A DNA stretch of 64,000 bases from Oscheius sp. JU75. Its lineage: Eukaryota; Nematoda; Chromadorea; Rhabditida; Rhabditidae. The DNA lies in contig JASJZC010000007.1 in assembly GCA_037178855.1 (NCBI GenBank), positions 4,092,001 through 4,156,000 on the forward strand, read 5' to 3'. Shown piece after piece: positions 26,101 through 36,701 of the stretch (positions within the stretch are counted from its first letter, which is position 1; the number at the start of each line of letters is the position of its first letter). Under the pieces are notes generated by a model, which saw only the letters and a list, made by a program, of their open reading frames with translations, was not told the DNA's origin and made no database searches. Position numbers and translations under genes: made by a program.

Positions 26101-28449
26101 TACTTTGAAGAAACTTCCTTATCCGCAACAAAATCGGGTCAACGTAGCGAACTGCTCTTTTGTCCGAAAGCGGCGCAAGCTCTTTACTACTTTGTCACCA
26201 ACACAGATTCCTACAAGTGTGTTTGCGGTTGGTTTAAATATAACTACCTTTAGGGATCACAAAGTTCCATTGGCGGAGTGGACAAAGCTTACCTATACTT
26301 TTGCTGAATACAGACAGGCACCAATGGTGGAAGTCTCGGCTGTACAACAGGCATACTAAGTACTTGGATGTTCTCAACAACTTTTAGGCTGCCCGAATTT
26401 TGCTCAAAACAGATTGTCCTCCAATGGTCATGGATTTCTGGAGACATGGAATCACAAATTCATGCACAGTTGAGGAAGCCACAACGAGTTTTGCTTTCGC
26501 GTTGATAGCCACGGGTAATTCTGAAAATATCACTCACGGGATTCATTTGCTACAAGAGCGTCTCTGTAGCACGAATATTTTTGTAAGAAGATATCTTTTT
26601 GTACGAACCTGATTTCCAGGGTCTTTCCGTCTTGTCAGAATCGGTGGTTCGTGGTGATGAGGATACTGTCAAAGCCCTAATTTCAAGCGGAGCTCCAATT
26701 GATCTAGGCGTTCCGAAAACCAAATCAGATGATTGTCCCTGTCTTCTCACCGAATACATTGGATGGACGGCCCTCACTTGGTTTGTGGATACTAGCTCTG
26801 CTATAATATGAAAACTAGGGCTGTCTCCACTCAAAACATGGCAATCGTAGATTTCCTACTAGGCTCATCGGCAACTCTGCAAAATGAGTCCATGATCAAG
26901 GAGTCGCCTCTCCAGGTATATTTGAAGTTGAACAAAGAACTCAATTTTGTTAGGTTGCGGTCCAAACAGGGAATCGTCAAATAATTGGAAGACTCGTTGA
27001 ATGTGGAGCAGATCCCTTCAAGTCTTCAATTACATATGATTCTACTCATACAAGTTCCCGACACTGTGGATGCCCATCTGCATTGGCTGTAGCTGCTGCT
27101 CGTGGAGACGGACTGACTGTTGACCTGTTTTTGGATTCAAGTGAGTCCAAGGTCTTTTCCTTTTCAATTTTCCAGTTCATCGGGTAGCATCCTCATCAGT
27201 TGACGATTTCCTGAGAGACTCTAAGGGCAGAAACGAGTTTGGTGAAAGTCAGTATCAAAGATTGCCCAACCATGTGAAGCTGTCTCTCCAAGAAGGTATC
27301 TACTATGCAGTCGAGCATTCCAGACCAGAAATTGCATTGACAATCAAAAACAAAGGTAGCTTTTGATAAGGAGTTTGAAAACCGTCATGTTTAGTGGCTG
27401 GTCTTAACTGGAACATGTTCACATGGATCCGTGCCATCCAAGGAGCAGCAGAGACAAAGCAGAAATGGTTAATTGATGAGCTGATTTCTGATTTCAGTCC
27501 AAAACTTGCTGCTGAACTAACCGAAGGCAATATAAATTATTGTCTCTCCGTGGTAAATCATTCTATCGGATCTTGATCACTTAGTTTCAGCTTTTCTCTC
27601 TCGTGAAATGGGAATGTCGCAAGGACGGAGGAAGTCCGGCGGGAGTGTCATTCACAATCTCCCGTCTCTGGCATTATTTCAGCTGTGGAAAAAGGTGACA
27701 ATGCTTCGACACTTTTAATTATGCGCCCCAGTTTTAGCAAGCCGGATGTTCCTCCGAAAATTGATATGTTAGCCAGACCGACAATTGACCCATCGTTTGT
27801 AAACAACGAACACTTGTCAGACGTTCGCTTCCGGGTAACAATTTTAGATTGTTTTGAGTCCAACGAGATTCAGGTTGATGGGGAAGTTGTATACGGACAC
27901 CGAATAGTGCTTTTCAATGCTTCTGACAAGTTCCGAACTCTGCTCACACAGCCGCAAGGTGTTGTCGACATAACTGATATCTCTCACAAGCAGTTTTTGG
28001 TATTCTAGTGTCACTTCTCTCTGAATGGGTTTTCAGGCAATGATGGAATTCTTATATACTGGTAAACTTCCAAAGCTGGACATCATCCAGTTACAAGCCT
28101 TATCATCAGTTGCAATCATTTACGGATTGTCCGGTTTGAAGACAGAAACTGAAAGAATACTTCAAAGACTCATAACTCCTGACAACATTGGTGACATTTA
28201 TCAGTTTGCAATAGTAAGTTGAACCAGAAAATGCATATATTTTATTAGGTGCATACAAATGAACGGCTACTGGACAAGTGTGAGAAGTGTATTTTGGAGA
28301 ACTTTGATACAGTCGTCAAACAGCAAAAAATGCGGGAGCTTCTACTGTCAAACTCCGGTGACTATGATGTCTGTGCTGCTCTCTCTTCTCGTCTCTTGAT
28401 TTCGTTTGATATAGCCAGATCAAAACAGTCGGAACCCGTTTCAATTTAA
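23120..28449 (+). CDS. Histone-fold, ankyrin-repeat and BTB/POZ protein (ABTB2/BTBD11 family)
   Basis: Probable adaptor, perhaps for cullin-3 ubiquitin ligases, as BTB proteins often are. A first exon at 23120-23182 (MQNVEGNGQSPSVTIAFPSE) joins in phase to an exon near 24228 over an intron of about 1 kb; later introns are about 35-45 bp. A long Ser/Arg-rich N-terminus leads to a histone-fold pair at about 25380-25860, including an H2A-like segment LKLSVGKINRLLLEKVCDKP followed by AAILLTAALECILEE. Ankyrin repeats follow (GLSVLSESVVRGDEDTVKAL, VAVQTGNRQIIGRLVECGAD, about 26620-27150), then a BTB domain (GEVVYGHRIVLFNASDKFR, about 27780-28220) with a BACK-like tail to the TAA. This order is typical of ABTB2/BTBD11. 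The junction near 27600-27690 is uncertain because one frame contains a stop that must be spliced out. Confidence 0.85.
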
Positions 28450-28552
28450 GTCTTCCTTTTTCTGTGTTGCCTTATTTAGTTGCTTCGCTACAGCTACAAA
28501 CCAAAGAAGTGTACATATTCTGCTCAAATGCCGTTGGTATCTCAACATAAGT

Positions 28553-28558
28553 AATAAA
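28553..28558 (+). terminator. Polyadenylation signal of the ankyrin-BTB gene
   Basis: AATAAA about 100 bp downstream of the ankyrin-BTB stop, on the same strand. Confidence 0.55.
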
Positions 28559-28711
28559 TCTATTTGCTTCGTTCATATTCTTTTCTAAACATGCGAGCCA
28601 AACAGAATCATCAAGGCTCAACAGAGGCTGCGATTTCAGAACTGATATAAACAGAAGACGTCAAACCAAACATTCCGGTTTCGCATCTCGCATTACGTCC
28701 TACACAATAAC

Positions 28712-30239
28712 ATGAAAGCTATTTTCCTTTTTCCGCTTTTTCATCTAGTTCAAAGTAAGATAGTAGTTATCTCTAAAACATGTTTTAGGCACGTATTCTT
28801 ACTCGGTCGAAAACTTGTACAGCGTTCCAAAAAACGCACTGAGCCTTATTTTGATGGGCGACACACAGTATTATTTCAAGTGCGAACCAGGTAATGTTCC
28901 TTGCAAGAAAGTGTCAAAAAAGTGTCGGGATAACTATGGTCTGGATTACGTGAGTTTCTTTTCCTCTGTTCTTATGTAATCTAGTATCTCTACCCTACAC
29001 GTCAGTCAAATGGAAGTGTTCAATTCGGGCAGAAGCAATGTGCTAAAGTTGAAAACAGATATGCTAACAGAGTTCAACGACAGGTAACCAAATGATTGTT
29101 AACAGATGCCTTTTCAAGGCTATTGATACTCTGATTGCCAAAATGAAATACAAACCAGCTGCGTTGATCATAAATGGAGATCTTACAGATTTTGGGCATC
29201 TTGAAGAGCTCCAAGAATTCAAGGTATTGTTTTATTCGAAAAAGTACCAAGTTGCGTTTAGCGTGGTTGGCTCCGTTCTTTTCCTATTCCAATCCTAGCA
29301 GGACTTGGTAATCACGATTACGAGAACAATGTTAACGACTGTGCATTCAACTTTTGTGCTCATTCAATGTTATCATGGTTCGTTTATCGCAGTTTGTTGG
29401 CAATGCTAACATAGGTTCATGAATTACGCAAAGAATCAGTCTCTCGATTTGGAGTACAAACGAACAGCCAAAAGTGCCTTCGACATTTCTTACACGGGGT
29501 CCTTCGCTTATTCAACACGAGTTTGTAGCATAACAGGTAAGAGCATTCTATTTTCGTTTCACAGTCTCAGGTCAAAACTGTGCTCATGTTATCCAACTGA
29601 ACAATGCGATTGACTTCGAGAGAAACTTCTCTTCGGTGATGGTGAACTGGCAAATTACATCCGGCATGGAGGTTCTGAAGACAGAACTCAAAATGATGAA
29701 GGCACAGCTTTTTAAAAATTTTAACCTGTGGTTTAATAGGACATGGACATGCCCATCCTCATTAACATGCATCAATGTGACGGAGTTCGAGTCGAAAAGT
29801 TGAAAGAACTTCTGGGGGGCTTGTGAGTTGACGAAGACAAAAATAATGTCGTTTTAGCATATACGAAACGAGGAATCATGGTCATCAAAAACGAATTGCG
29901 GTGACTTTTGCCCATTGGCATTCAAATCATAGCGTGAGAACGTACTGCTTCCACAATACTCCAGTCGTTTTTGTATTTGTGGGATCTGTAACGAATAACA
30001 GGTATACTTTGGATCAAAACGCAATTCAAACAATTTTCAGATTCACTTTCTTGGAAATAGGCAAAAACTCCACAAACTTATATGGACTAGCGTCTAAAGA
30101 CTCTTTTGAGTTCAATAGCAATCTTCAACTATTGGGTGTTGTCGAAGATGTGTGGAAGCCTTGTTCCAAAGCAAATCAAACCTATCACGCCTTCAAGAAT
30201 GAGCCACACAACAACCTTAGTGATATTATTCCTGATTGA
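28712..30239 (+). CDS. Secreted calcineurin-like metallophosphoesterase
   Basis: Likely secreted or lumenal phosphohydrolase with a two-metal centre. A short signal peptide (MKAIFLFPLFHLVQS) precedes the ordered motifs of the family: LILMGDTQYY, LIINGDLTDFGHLEE, LAGLGNHDYENN, then PILINMHQCDG and FAHWHSNHSV. These carry the Asp, Asn and His metal ligands. In the first motif the usual GDxH is GDTQ, a known variant in this superfamily. Cysteines (CEPGNVPCKKVSKKC) suggest disulphides, and NxT/NxS sites suggest glycosylation. Introns are short; the one at about 29702-29739 appears to use a GC donor. It lies 263 bp after the BTB gene and 121 bp before the next gene on the same strand. Substrate unknown. 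Confidence 0.85.
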
Positions 30240-30359
30240 TTAATCCGACAGAAACATACGTGGAATGAAGATGCATTGTTTTCTAGCACATGTGTTATAG
30301 ACACGCTGTAACAAACTGCAGCGCGCGAGCCCGTGAATTTTGTTGACGTACACCAGCAA

Positions 30360-31598
30360 ATGTCGAATGGCTACGTGAAATTCACATTACTTCTATTCTT
30401 TTCTGTTATTGTTACTGTTTTATCCAATGCGATCTCAACAAATGGTTAGTTATGCTTGTTACGAAGAATCAATGTTTAAGAAACTTACGTAGACAGATCT
30501 CAACTCCGCACTTTGGCTATCATTGAACAGAGAGCAGATACAGGTAGATTGGTTCTATTAATATGTGGCAAAAGGAAGGACTGCAAGCGAGCTAGAACGG
30601 AAGTAGGATTAATGGAATTTGTATATGTATTTCTCAGGTTCCTGAATGGATACGTGATTTCAATGAAGAGCACAATTACGTTGGGAAAGAGCTGATCCAT
30701 TATCATTTCTACGTCATGGGCACAGTAAGTTGATCTGGCGATCTTACAATAGCAGTCTATACCTATTTTTAATTTCAGTCCATACCGATTTTGACTGAGA
30801 AAATCACATCACCTACTCTTGTCTATATCATCGCCAAAACTCCGCACTATTATCGTGGCGATCTGAGCAATCAGGTACGAGTTTAATATTCTTTTAATGT
30901 GCTCATAGGAGCAAGTGAAATTGTGGTTGGACGGATTGGATGAAGTTACCATCAGCAAGCCAAAATCGTTTGATCAAGTGACTAGTATCCTGAATGATGT
31001 ATCCGGCGATGATTGTGACACAAAGTATCTTCTAATGTTAAATAACGAGAAGAAGTGTCCTTTCACAAACTGGCCGATCCTTGCTCGGTATGTAAATATG
31101 CGAATTGTACTCATCTGAAGCTAGACAAGTTGCTTCGAGACACCACATCAGACCTGTGGAAGTCTACACTCCGATGACAACAGATTCAAGGGTGGCCTTG
31201 TACAGACGGATACCACTGCTTCCTTTGACTCTTTGCAGAACGCTTATTCTTTTGAATCAGAACAGTTACAGTTTTCTTCCAGACATTGTCTCAATTGCTG
31301 AGGTATGCTATGAATTTAGTTGATGGTAAAAATGAAACTTTAGATATCAGAGTTCTTGGAGGAGCACTTTCCCTCCAACTCTTCCGAATGCGGAAGTTTG
31401 CTGGAAACAGTTTGGTTTCCACTCCGTCCGCCGTTGACCGAATTGGAATTGATATTCTTCTCCGGCGAGCATAACCTGAGTGCTCTGGAACATAACTGGT
31501 CCTACATTTGGATCGGAATCATGGGTGGATGCGCTGCATGCACTTTAGCTTTTAGTATTTTCTGGGGTTTGAATGGCAACGCTTTCACGCGTTCATAA
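30360..31598 (+). CDS. Type I membrane protein with tandem thioredoxin-like folds (tentative)
   Basis: A signal peptide (YVKFTLLLFFSVIVTVLSNA) opens a lumenal region that I read as two thioredoxin-like units. The first has LVLLICGKRKDCKRA (a C-x5-C, not CxxC) and a later cis-Pro-like SPTLVYIIAK, then YRGDLSNQEQVKLWLDGL. The second has KKCPFTNWPILARQVASRH and further DSRVALYRR. Near the C-terminus a transmembrane helix (YIWIGIMGGCAACTLAFSIF) is followed by a short tail ending in a TAA. Exons join with phase agreement, for example the acceptor placed before CAAGTTGCTTCG near 31127. It resembles divergent ER PDI-type proteins without an active CxxC. I could not name an orthologue. It might be co-transcribed with the gene 121 bp upstream. 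Confidence 0.5.
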
Positions 31599-31668
31599 AG
31601 TTTTTGTTTGTTCTTACTGGCTTACTTCTCGGAGATCTTACAGGTAAAGAGATCGTTCTGTTCAATAA

Positions 31669-31674
31669 TTTATT
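31669..31674 (-). terminator. Polyadenylation signal of the COG7-like gene
   Basis: AATAAA on the minus strand, about 57 bp beyond the stop of the COG7-like gene, inside the 132-bp convergent gap to the thioredoxin-like gene. Confidence 0.55.
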
Positions 31675-31730
31675 CTATACACCATACCCAAATGTAAAAC
31701 ACCCGGATGTATATTACCACAGTTTGTGAA

Positions 31731-34138
31731 TCAAGCGTCAAAACGCTTTCTCAAGGCATCAGAAAGTTCTTGTAAAACGGTAGTATTTCCCGTACGAAGA
31801 TCATCGAAGGCGTCCTTCAGGAACACTGAAACACAGTTCTTATGCGCCTAAGGAATAGTCCTACTTGTGTCGGCGTTGAACTGCTTAGCAGCTTCAGAGT
31901 CGAGAGAATCTACAGGCTTAACGGCGGTAACAAAATCAGACATAATACGGTCGGAGATGTCGGACAGCAACTTTTTGAACAACGCTTCTTCTGTAACGTC
32001 AAGCTATGAAATGAATTGAACGAAAAACTTACGATCGTACTTCTTCTTGTGTGCATAGAAAAAGGCATTCACAATGTGAGTGTCCAAAAATATTTCCTCC
32101 AAACGATGGAACAGTTGTAACATTTCTTGTCCGACGTTTGTGACATATTCATTCGGAGCGTGAGAAAAGGAAGGAAGCTTCCCGAAAGTCGGTTGGCTTG
32201 TGGTTTTCTTCTAGCATACAAAAATCAAGAGTTATAAGATTTGCCTACCAGTGCTTGCATTTTATCACTCATTTCGTTTGTGGCCTGGGTACATTTTGCT
32301 CTCAAAGCGGTGACCAAGGCTTCAACGGTCCCTCGATTCCACTTTTGCACAGACTTTGTCGGAATGTTCAAGCTTAGTGACTCTGAATGGCATTTACTAA
32401 AGTTTTTGCTAAATCATACTATCTTCGTATTGCCAGTTCTCCTTGAACTGTTCCATTTGTGCAGTGAACTGCCCAGATGTATGGCAAACTTCGATGATAT
32501 CGTCTATCGCTCGAGCTGATCCAGATGAACTAACAGTAAAGTTCCATGCGCGCACCTTGACCATTAGGTTCTCCATAGTCTTCTAAAAAAAAAAAAGACT
32601 ATAAACATAGCATTTTGGGTTACCTCAATAGGCTGCTCTACGATTTCCTTGGCCTTGGCGTCAAAGACTTCGCTTGTGTGTGCAACTAGATCTTCAAAGA
32701 GATTAAAGAGTTGTGTGATAGCAACGCGGAAGTTTTCCAAACTGCTTCGGAAGGATCCACCTCTCTGATTCCATGAAATGATACAAGAAGTAGTAAAAAC
32801 TAACAATTTCCCAAGAGTTGACCTTTGACAATGAATAAGTGGTCAGAGCAGATCGGAATGGCGCCACTAGCTTCTCAAGAAGATAGTCATCGACATGCTT
32901 CAAGATTTCTGGAAGTCCTTGGGTCGAGGTATTGACTTCCGCCTTCAGAATCTGCAAAGAACCGTGAGCTAAACTAAGCAGTTGCATACTTTGTCCAGTT
33001 TTTGTAGCAAATCTACGGGATCTTCGGCTTCCGGAACCATGGAAGAGAGAACAGTATCAAAGTCGATAAAGGAAATCCCCTCTTTGATGGCGATAGTCAG
33101 AAGTTCCGAAGCAGCTGATTCTGACATAAACCGACGGAGAACTCTGAATTTGTAACTACTTTGCAGTCTTAAAGCAGTTCTTACTTGTGATGATGGGTGA
33201 ACACGAACTCAATTTCCTTTTTCAAAGCTGTGATTAGACCTGGTACATTTACAGTGACGAGAGGGTATTCCTTGAGGCAATTAATAGAAACTCTTCTGAA
33301 CGTGCCGAGAAACTCTTCTTGTCGTCCCAGTTTCTCGTAGGACTTCTGGATTTCTGATAGTTTCTCATAGTCGGCCTGCTTAATAGCAAAAACAAGAGCA
33401 GCTGACTGCCATCCAAGAAACCGATCTTTCAATTGCTCCAGTGCTTTGTCATCACCGTGATTTGGAACAAACTGAAGCATTACTTAAAAAAAGCATAGTA
33501 AAATTCCGACCTGACGAAGAGTTTCAAAACTCTGCTGCATATCGACGAGCCCTTCGAAGGTTTTTTGCTGATCTTCCCCACATTCCGCCAACGCTTCCTT
33601 AGCACTGTCCAACTGTGAACGTGCCTAAAAACTACCTTAATTAACTAAAACAAAGCACTCACCTTGATAAAGTTGATCAGTGCGTTTGTTCTAGTTTTGG
33701 CGGTGTCGTACTCCAAAACAGCCGTTGTTCCACCGAAGGAGCCCTCGTTCATGCGTACGGTCTTGATATGTTCTTCGAGTGAGCATTTGAGCTGTTCCAT
33801 TGTAGCGCACAGATCACTGAGGTTCTCATATCTAAGATATTGCGCATCATAAGCACATTTAAAAAAGAATACTTGACTCTAGCCGACTCGATATCATCTT
33901 TGGTGGTGAAGAGTGTTCGTTTTCCTGACTCTACTTGTTGCTCTACTTTTCCAAGACTCTCTTGAAGTCTGAAATAGGTGTAAAATAAAAAACATTATAT
34001 GTTTTACCGTTGCCGACGCTCCTCTTTTGTCGTATTTTCGAACAAGGAGGACAGTTTGGAGAGAATAGGCAAATCTGGGTTCTAGAAACATTTGGTTTAT
34101 TGCATATCGATCAAGTTTACCTGCAGAAGTTCCTCCAT
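31731..34138 (-). CDS. Conserved oligomeric Golgi complex subunit 7-like (COG7) protein
   Basis: Predicted peripheral Golgi tether subunit needed for retrograde intra-Golgi traffic. The minus-strand product is almost entirely alpha-helical and hydrophilic, as expected for COG subunits. It starts MEELLQNPDLPILSKLSSLF and continues through coiled-coil segments such as LQESLGKVEQQVESGKRTL. The block ALEQLKDRFLGWQSAALVFA aligns with the human COG7 block [20 protein letters not shown]. No membrane or signal segment is visible. Introns are short. The exon containing the ATG is also open upstream (INALSWQPRIQKF), so the true start may lie in an earlier exon. It ends ALRKRFDA. Identity rests on weak similarity and overall character; another helical tether subunit cannot be excluded. 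Confidence 0.5.
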
Positions 34139-34376
34139 GTTTGTGCAGAGTAAAGCGAACTTTTGAATTCTGGGTTGCCACGAAAGTGCATTAATTACCG
34201 TACACAATCATTCGTCGCGAGATCCGGTCTATATTGTTGCCAACAAAAAATAACAAGTCGTAAGCGAGAGTTTACCTTAAAAACACTTCGCTGGTTGCCT
34301 TAAATCTATTTTTTTTGTGACGATACAGAAGATTTGTGTTGCCAATTCATTAAAAACAGGAATCTCCCCGGAACTT

Positions 34377-34382
34377 TTATTG
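34377..34382 (-). terminator. Polyadenylation signal of the kelch/CaaX gene
   Basis: AATAAA on the minus strand about 140 bp past the stop of the kelch-like gene. Confidence 0.55.
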
Positions 34383-34420
34383 GAATCGATTATTTTACAA
34401 TATACAGAAACGGTTAGAAT

Positions 34421-34464
34421 ATTATGCCATATATTTACATGTATTATGCCATATATTTACATGT
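34421..34464. repeat. Perfect 22-bp tandem duplication in a 3' UTR
   Basis: Two identical head-to-tail copies, 34421-34442 and 34443-34464, of a unit beginning ATTATGCCATATATTTAC, with a partial third copy just after. It lies between the stop and polyadenylation signal of the minus-strand kelch/CaaX gene. Confidence 0.9.
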
Positions 34465-34521
34465 AGAATATTATGCCTAAAAGCGCATGTAGCAGTAAGT
34501 AGCCGTGTATAACGCGAATGT

Positions 34522-36203
34522 TTACATAATGGAGCAATCCTTCTTCTTCTGTTGAGGAGGATAGTAGGCGTGCATGCCGGGTTGATTATCGCCTGAAAAC
34601 GATTGTAAAAGAAACAGAAGCACACCAACCAACCGCCCTGCTGACCATATCCCGGCTGAGGCTGTCCATAGCCTTGATTCTGACCGTATCCCTGGTTCTG
34701 AGGATATCCTCCCTGCTGTCCGTATCCTTGATTTTGAGGATAAGGAGTCGACTGGCTAGGATTGTAAGAGGGGTATGGCGGAGCCTGCTGTCCGGAGTTC
34801 GGGTAAGGCGTCTGATTCTGATTAAGGACCGGGTAGGCAGGAGGAGCATTCATAGCTTGATTGTAGGTCGGAGGATGACCGGCACGCTCCATTCCGGTGA
34901 TCTGACGAGAAAAATCGGAATAAGTGAAAAGCACGGTTTACTCGAAGAATGCGAAGATGTGTTCCACCAGACGGCATGCCAGGAAGCGGCTGATCGAAAT
35001 CTCCCCAGAGGAAAATGTTTCCTGAAAAAGTTGTAGTGAGAACAGGAGAACTTTATACCAGAATTGCACACTGTCAAACGAGGCTCAATCAGAGGACAGG
35101 GCATCTGAGCTGGAACCTGAGTCCATTGGAATGAGCGAGTGTCGAGAACCCAGTAGTCAACAAGACGGTCAACGTTTCCGTATCCGCGGTCAATCTCACC
35201 ACCGGCGAAGAGGATGGCATCTGGTAACTTCCTGCATTACCGAAGGAAGCCAGACTAACTCGGAACACTGTCGATTCCACACTGTTTCCTTGGAGCAGGC
35301 ATTCCTCTTTGAGGATCAGGGCTGCAGTTGTGGGTGTTGATTTGTCCGGGATTCTCCAAATTGAGCACATGTACACGACTGTGGTCCAAATGCCCATCGG
35401 GAGAAGCAGAAAGCAGATGAACCGATCTGTTTAAAAGAATGATGAGCTGAGAAACACCGCTAATAACCCATTGCTTAAGAAACCATCATAGAAATGGCTG
35501 AGATCAGCTCCAGGAACGGTGAAGTTTGCGGTAGGCTGCTGGGGAGATTCTACCATACAGTTGACACGCCAGATTTGAAGACCCGGATTAGCCATCACAA
35601 CGATTTCAGGAGCATCTTCACGCATGGAGCAGATATATTCGCCTCCAATTTGAAGAGCTTGGTTGAGAAGAGGTCGGCTGTTGGCCACTGAGAGCCCATC
35701 AGCAGCAAGGTCGATGCGGAAAACATTGAGCTAAAGATTTAATTTGAAATGAACATCAGACTGTCTTACTCTAATTTGTCCGTAGATTTGTTCCTCGGTG
35801 ACGAGTACAAACGCAGATCCGCCCTGAGGAGAGGGACACTTCAGAGAAAACAGAAACTTCATGGCTCCAGGGTTGTGAAGAGAGATTTCACCGGCAAAAC
35901 AACGCAAATTCACATCAAAGATTATCAGGCCGGGATATCCCTTTCTCATACCACTAGAAATTGATTAGAAACTAAATAAAACGATTCTTACGTTGTTCCA
36001 CTCTGCTCATCGGCCTGAGGATCATAGAGAAAGTACAGCTTGTTCGAATCAACCGATTCCTGAACATCTTGGAAGCAGGTAAGTCGCCACTTTCCTACAA
36101 TATACAATTAGTCAAACTATTCTCTTAGTTAACCATATTGAGAGTCCAAAGGATGGGGTTGTTGTCCCCAAGCAAGCGTGATATCTTCGGTGCGAACGTC
36201 CAT
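34522..36203 (-). CDS. Kelch-like protein with Gln/Tyr/Pro-rich tail and C-terminal CaaX box
   Basis: The ATG at 36203 lies directly after a TTTCCAG acceptor, so a non-coding 5' exon is likely. The first two thirds read like a beta-propeller with kelch-type blades: [37 protein letters not shown] then [20 protein letters not shown], and [19 protein letters not shown]. The last third is a low-complexity tail of PY and GYGQ repeats ([20 protein letters not shown]). The protein ends [12 protein letters not shown]: a polybasic run followed by Cys-aliphatic-aliphatic-Met, a good farnesylation signal, so it is probably anchored at the cytosolic face of a membrane. I know no named orthologue. The PPTY and PPAY motifs could bind WW domains. 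Confidence 0.7.
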
Positions 36204-36701
36204 CTGGAAATTGAGAAGTAGAAAAAGGCAAGATGCATTTCGCCAAAGAGGTCAGCGACAAACAGGAAGCATTAAACAGTGAAACCTGTTCTCAAAAGGA
36301 ATACACGCGTACTTCCATGAAAATATAAAGAAGGTTAGATGCAACGAAATCGATGACTCAACGCAACATCATGCTGCTTTCATAACAGTTGAGGGGTGCG
36401 CATGAGGAAATGGTAAACAAGTCGGGATTGTGTTGTTTTGCGTCCGAGTGAAAATCAATTGAGCGGTATCGCCAGCATGACGTGAGAAAACCAACGGCCA
36501 CTATGAAGAAATTGATCAAGTCGGATTATGACCGGCTGAATAGTGAATAGTTGAAAGGGAATAAATACTTTATTATATTACACTTAAGCAGTACCCGAGT
36601 AAAGTCACAGATGACTATTAGAAGAATCACAAATAGTAAGGTGACCATGGTTATAGATAAAAGAAGCCTGTTAAAGTATCTAAATGAGAAGTTTGAAACG
36701 A

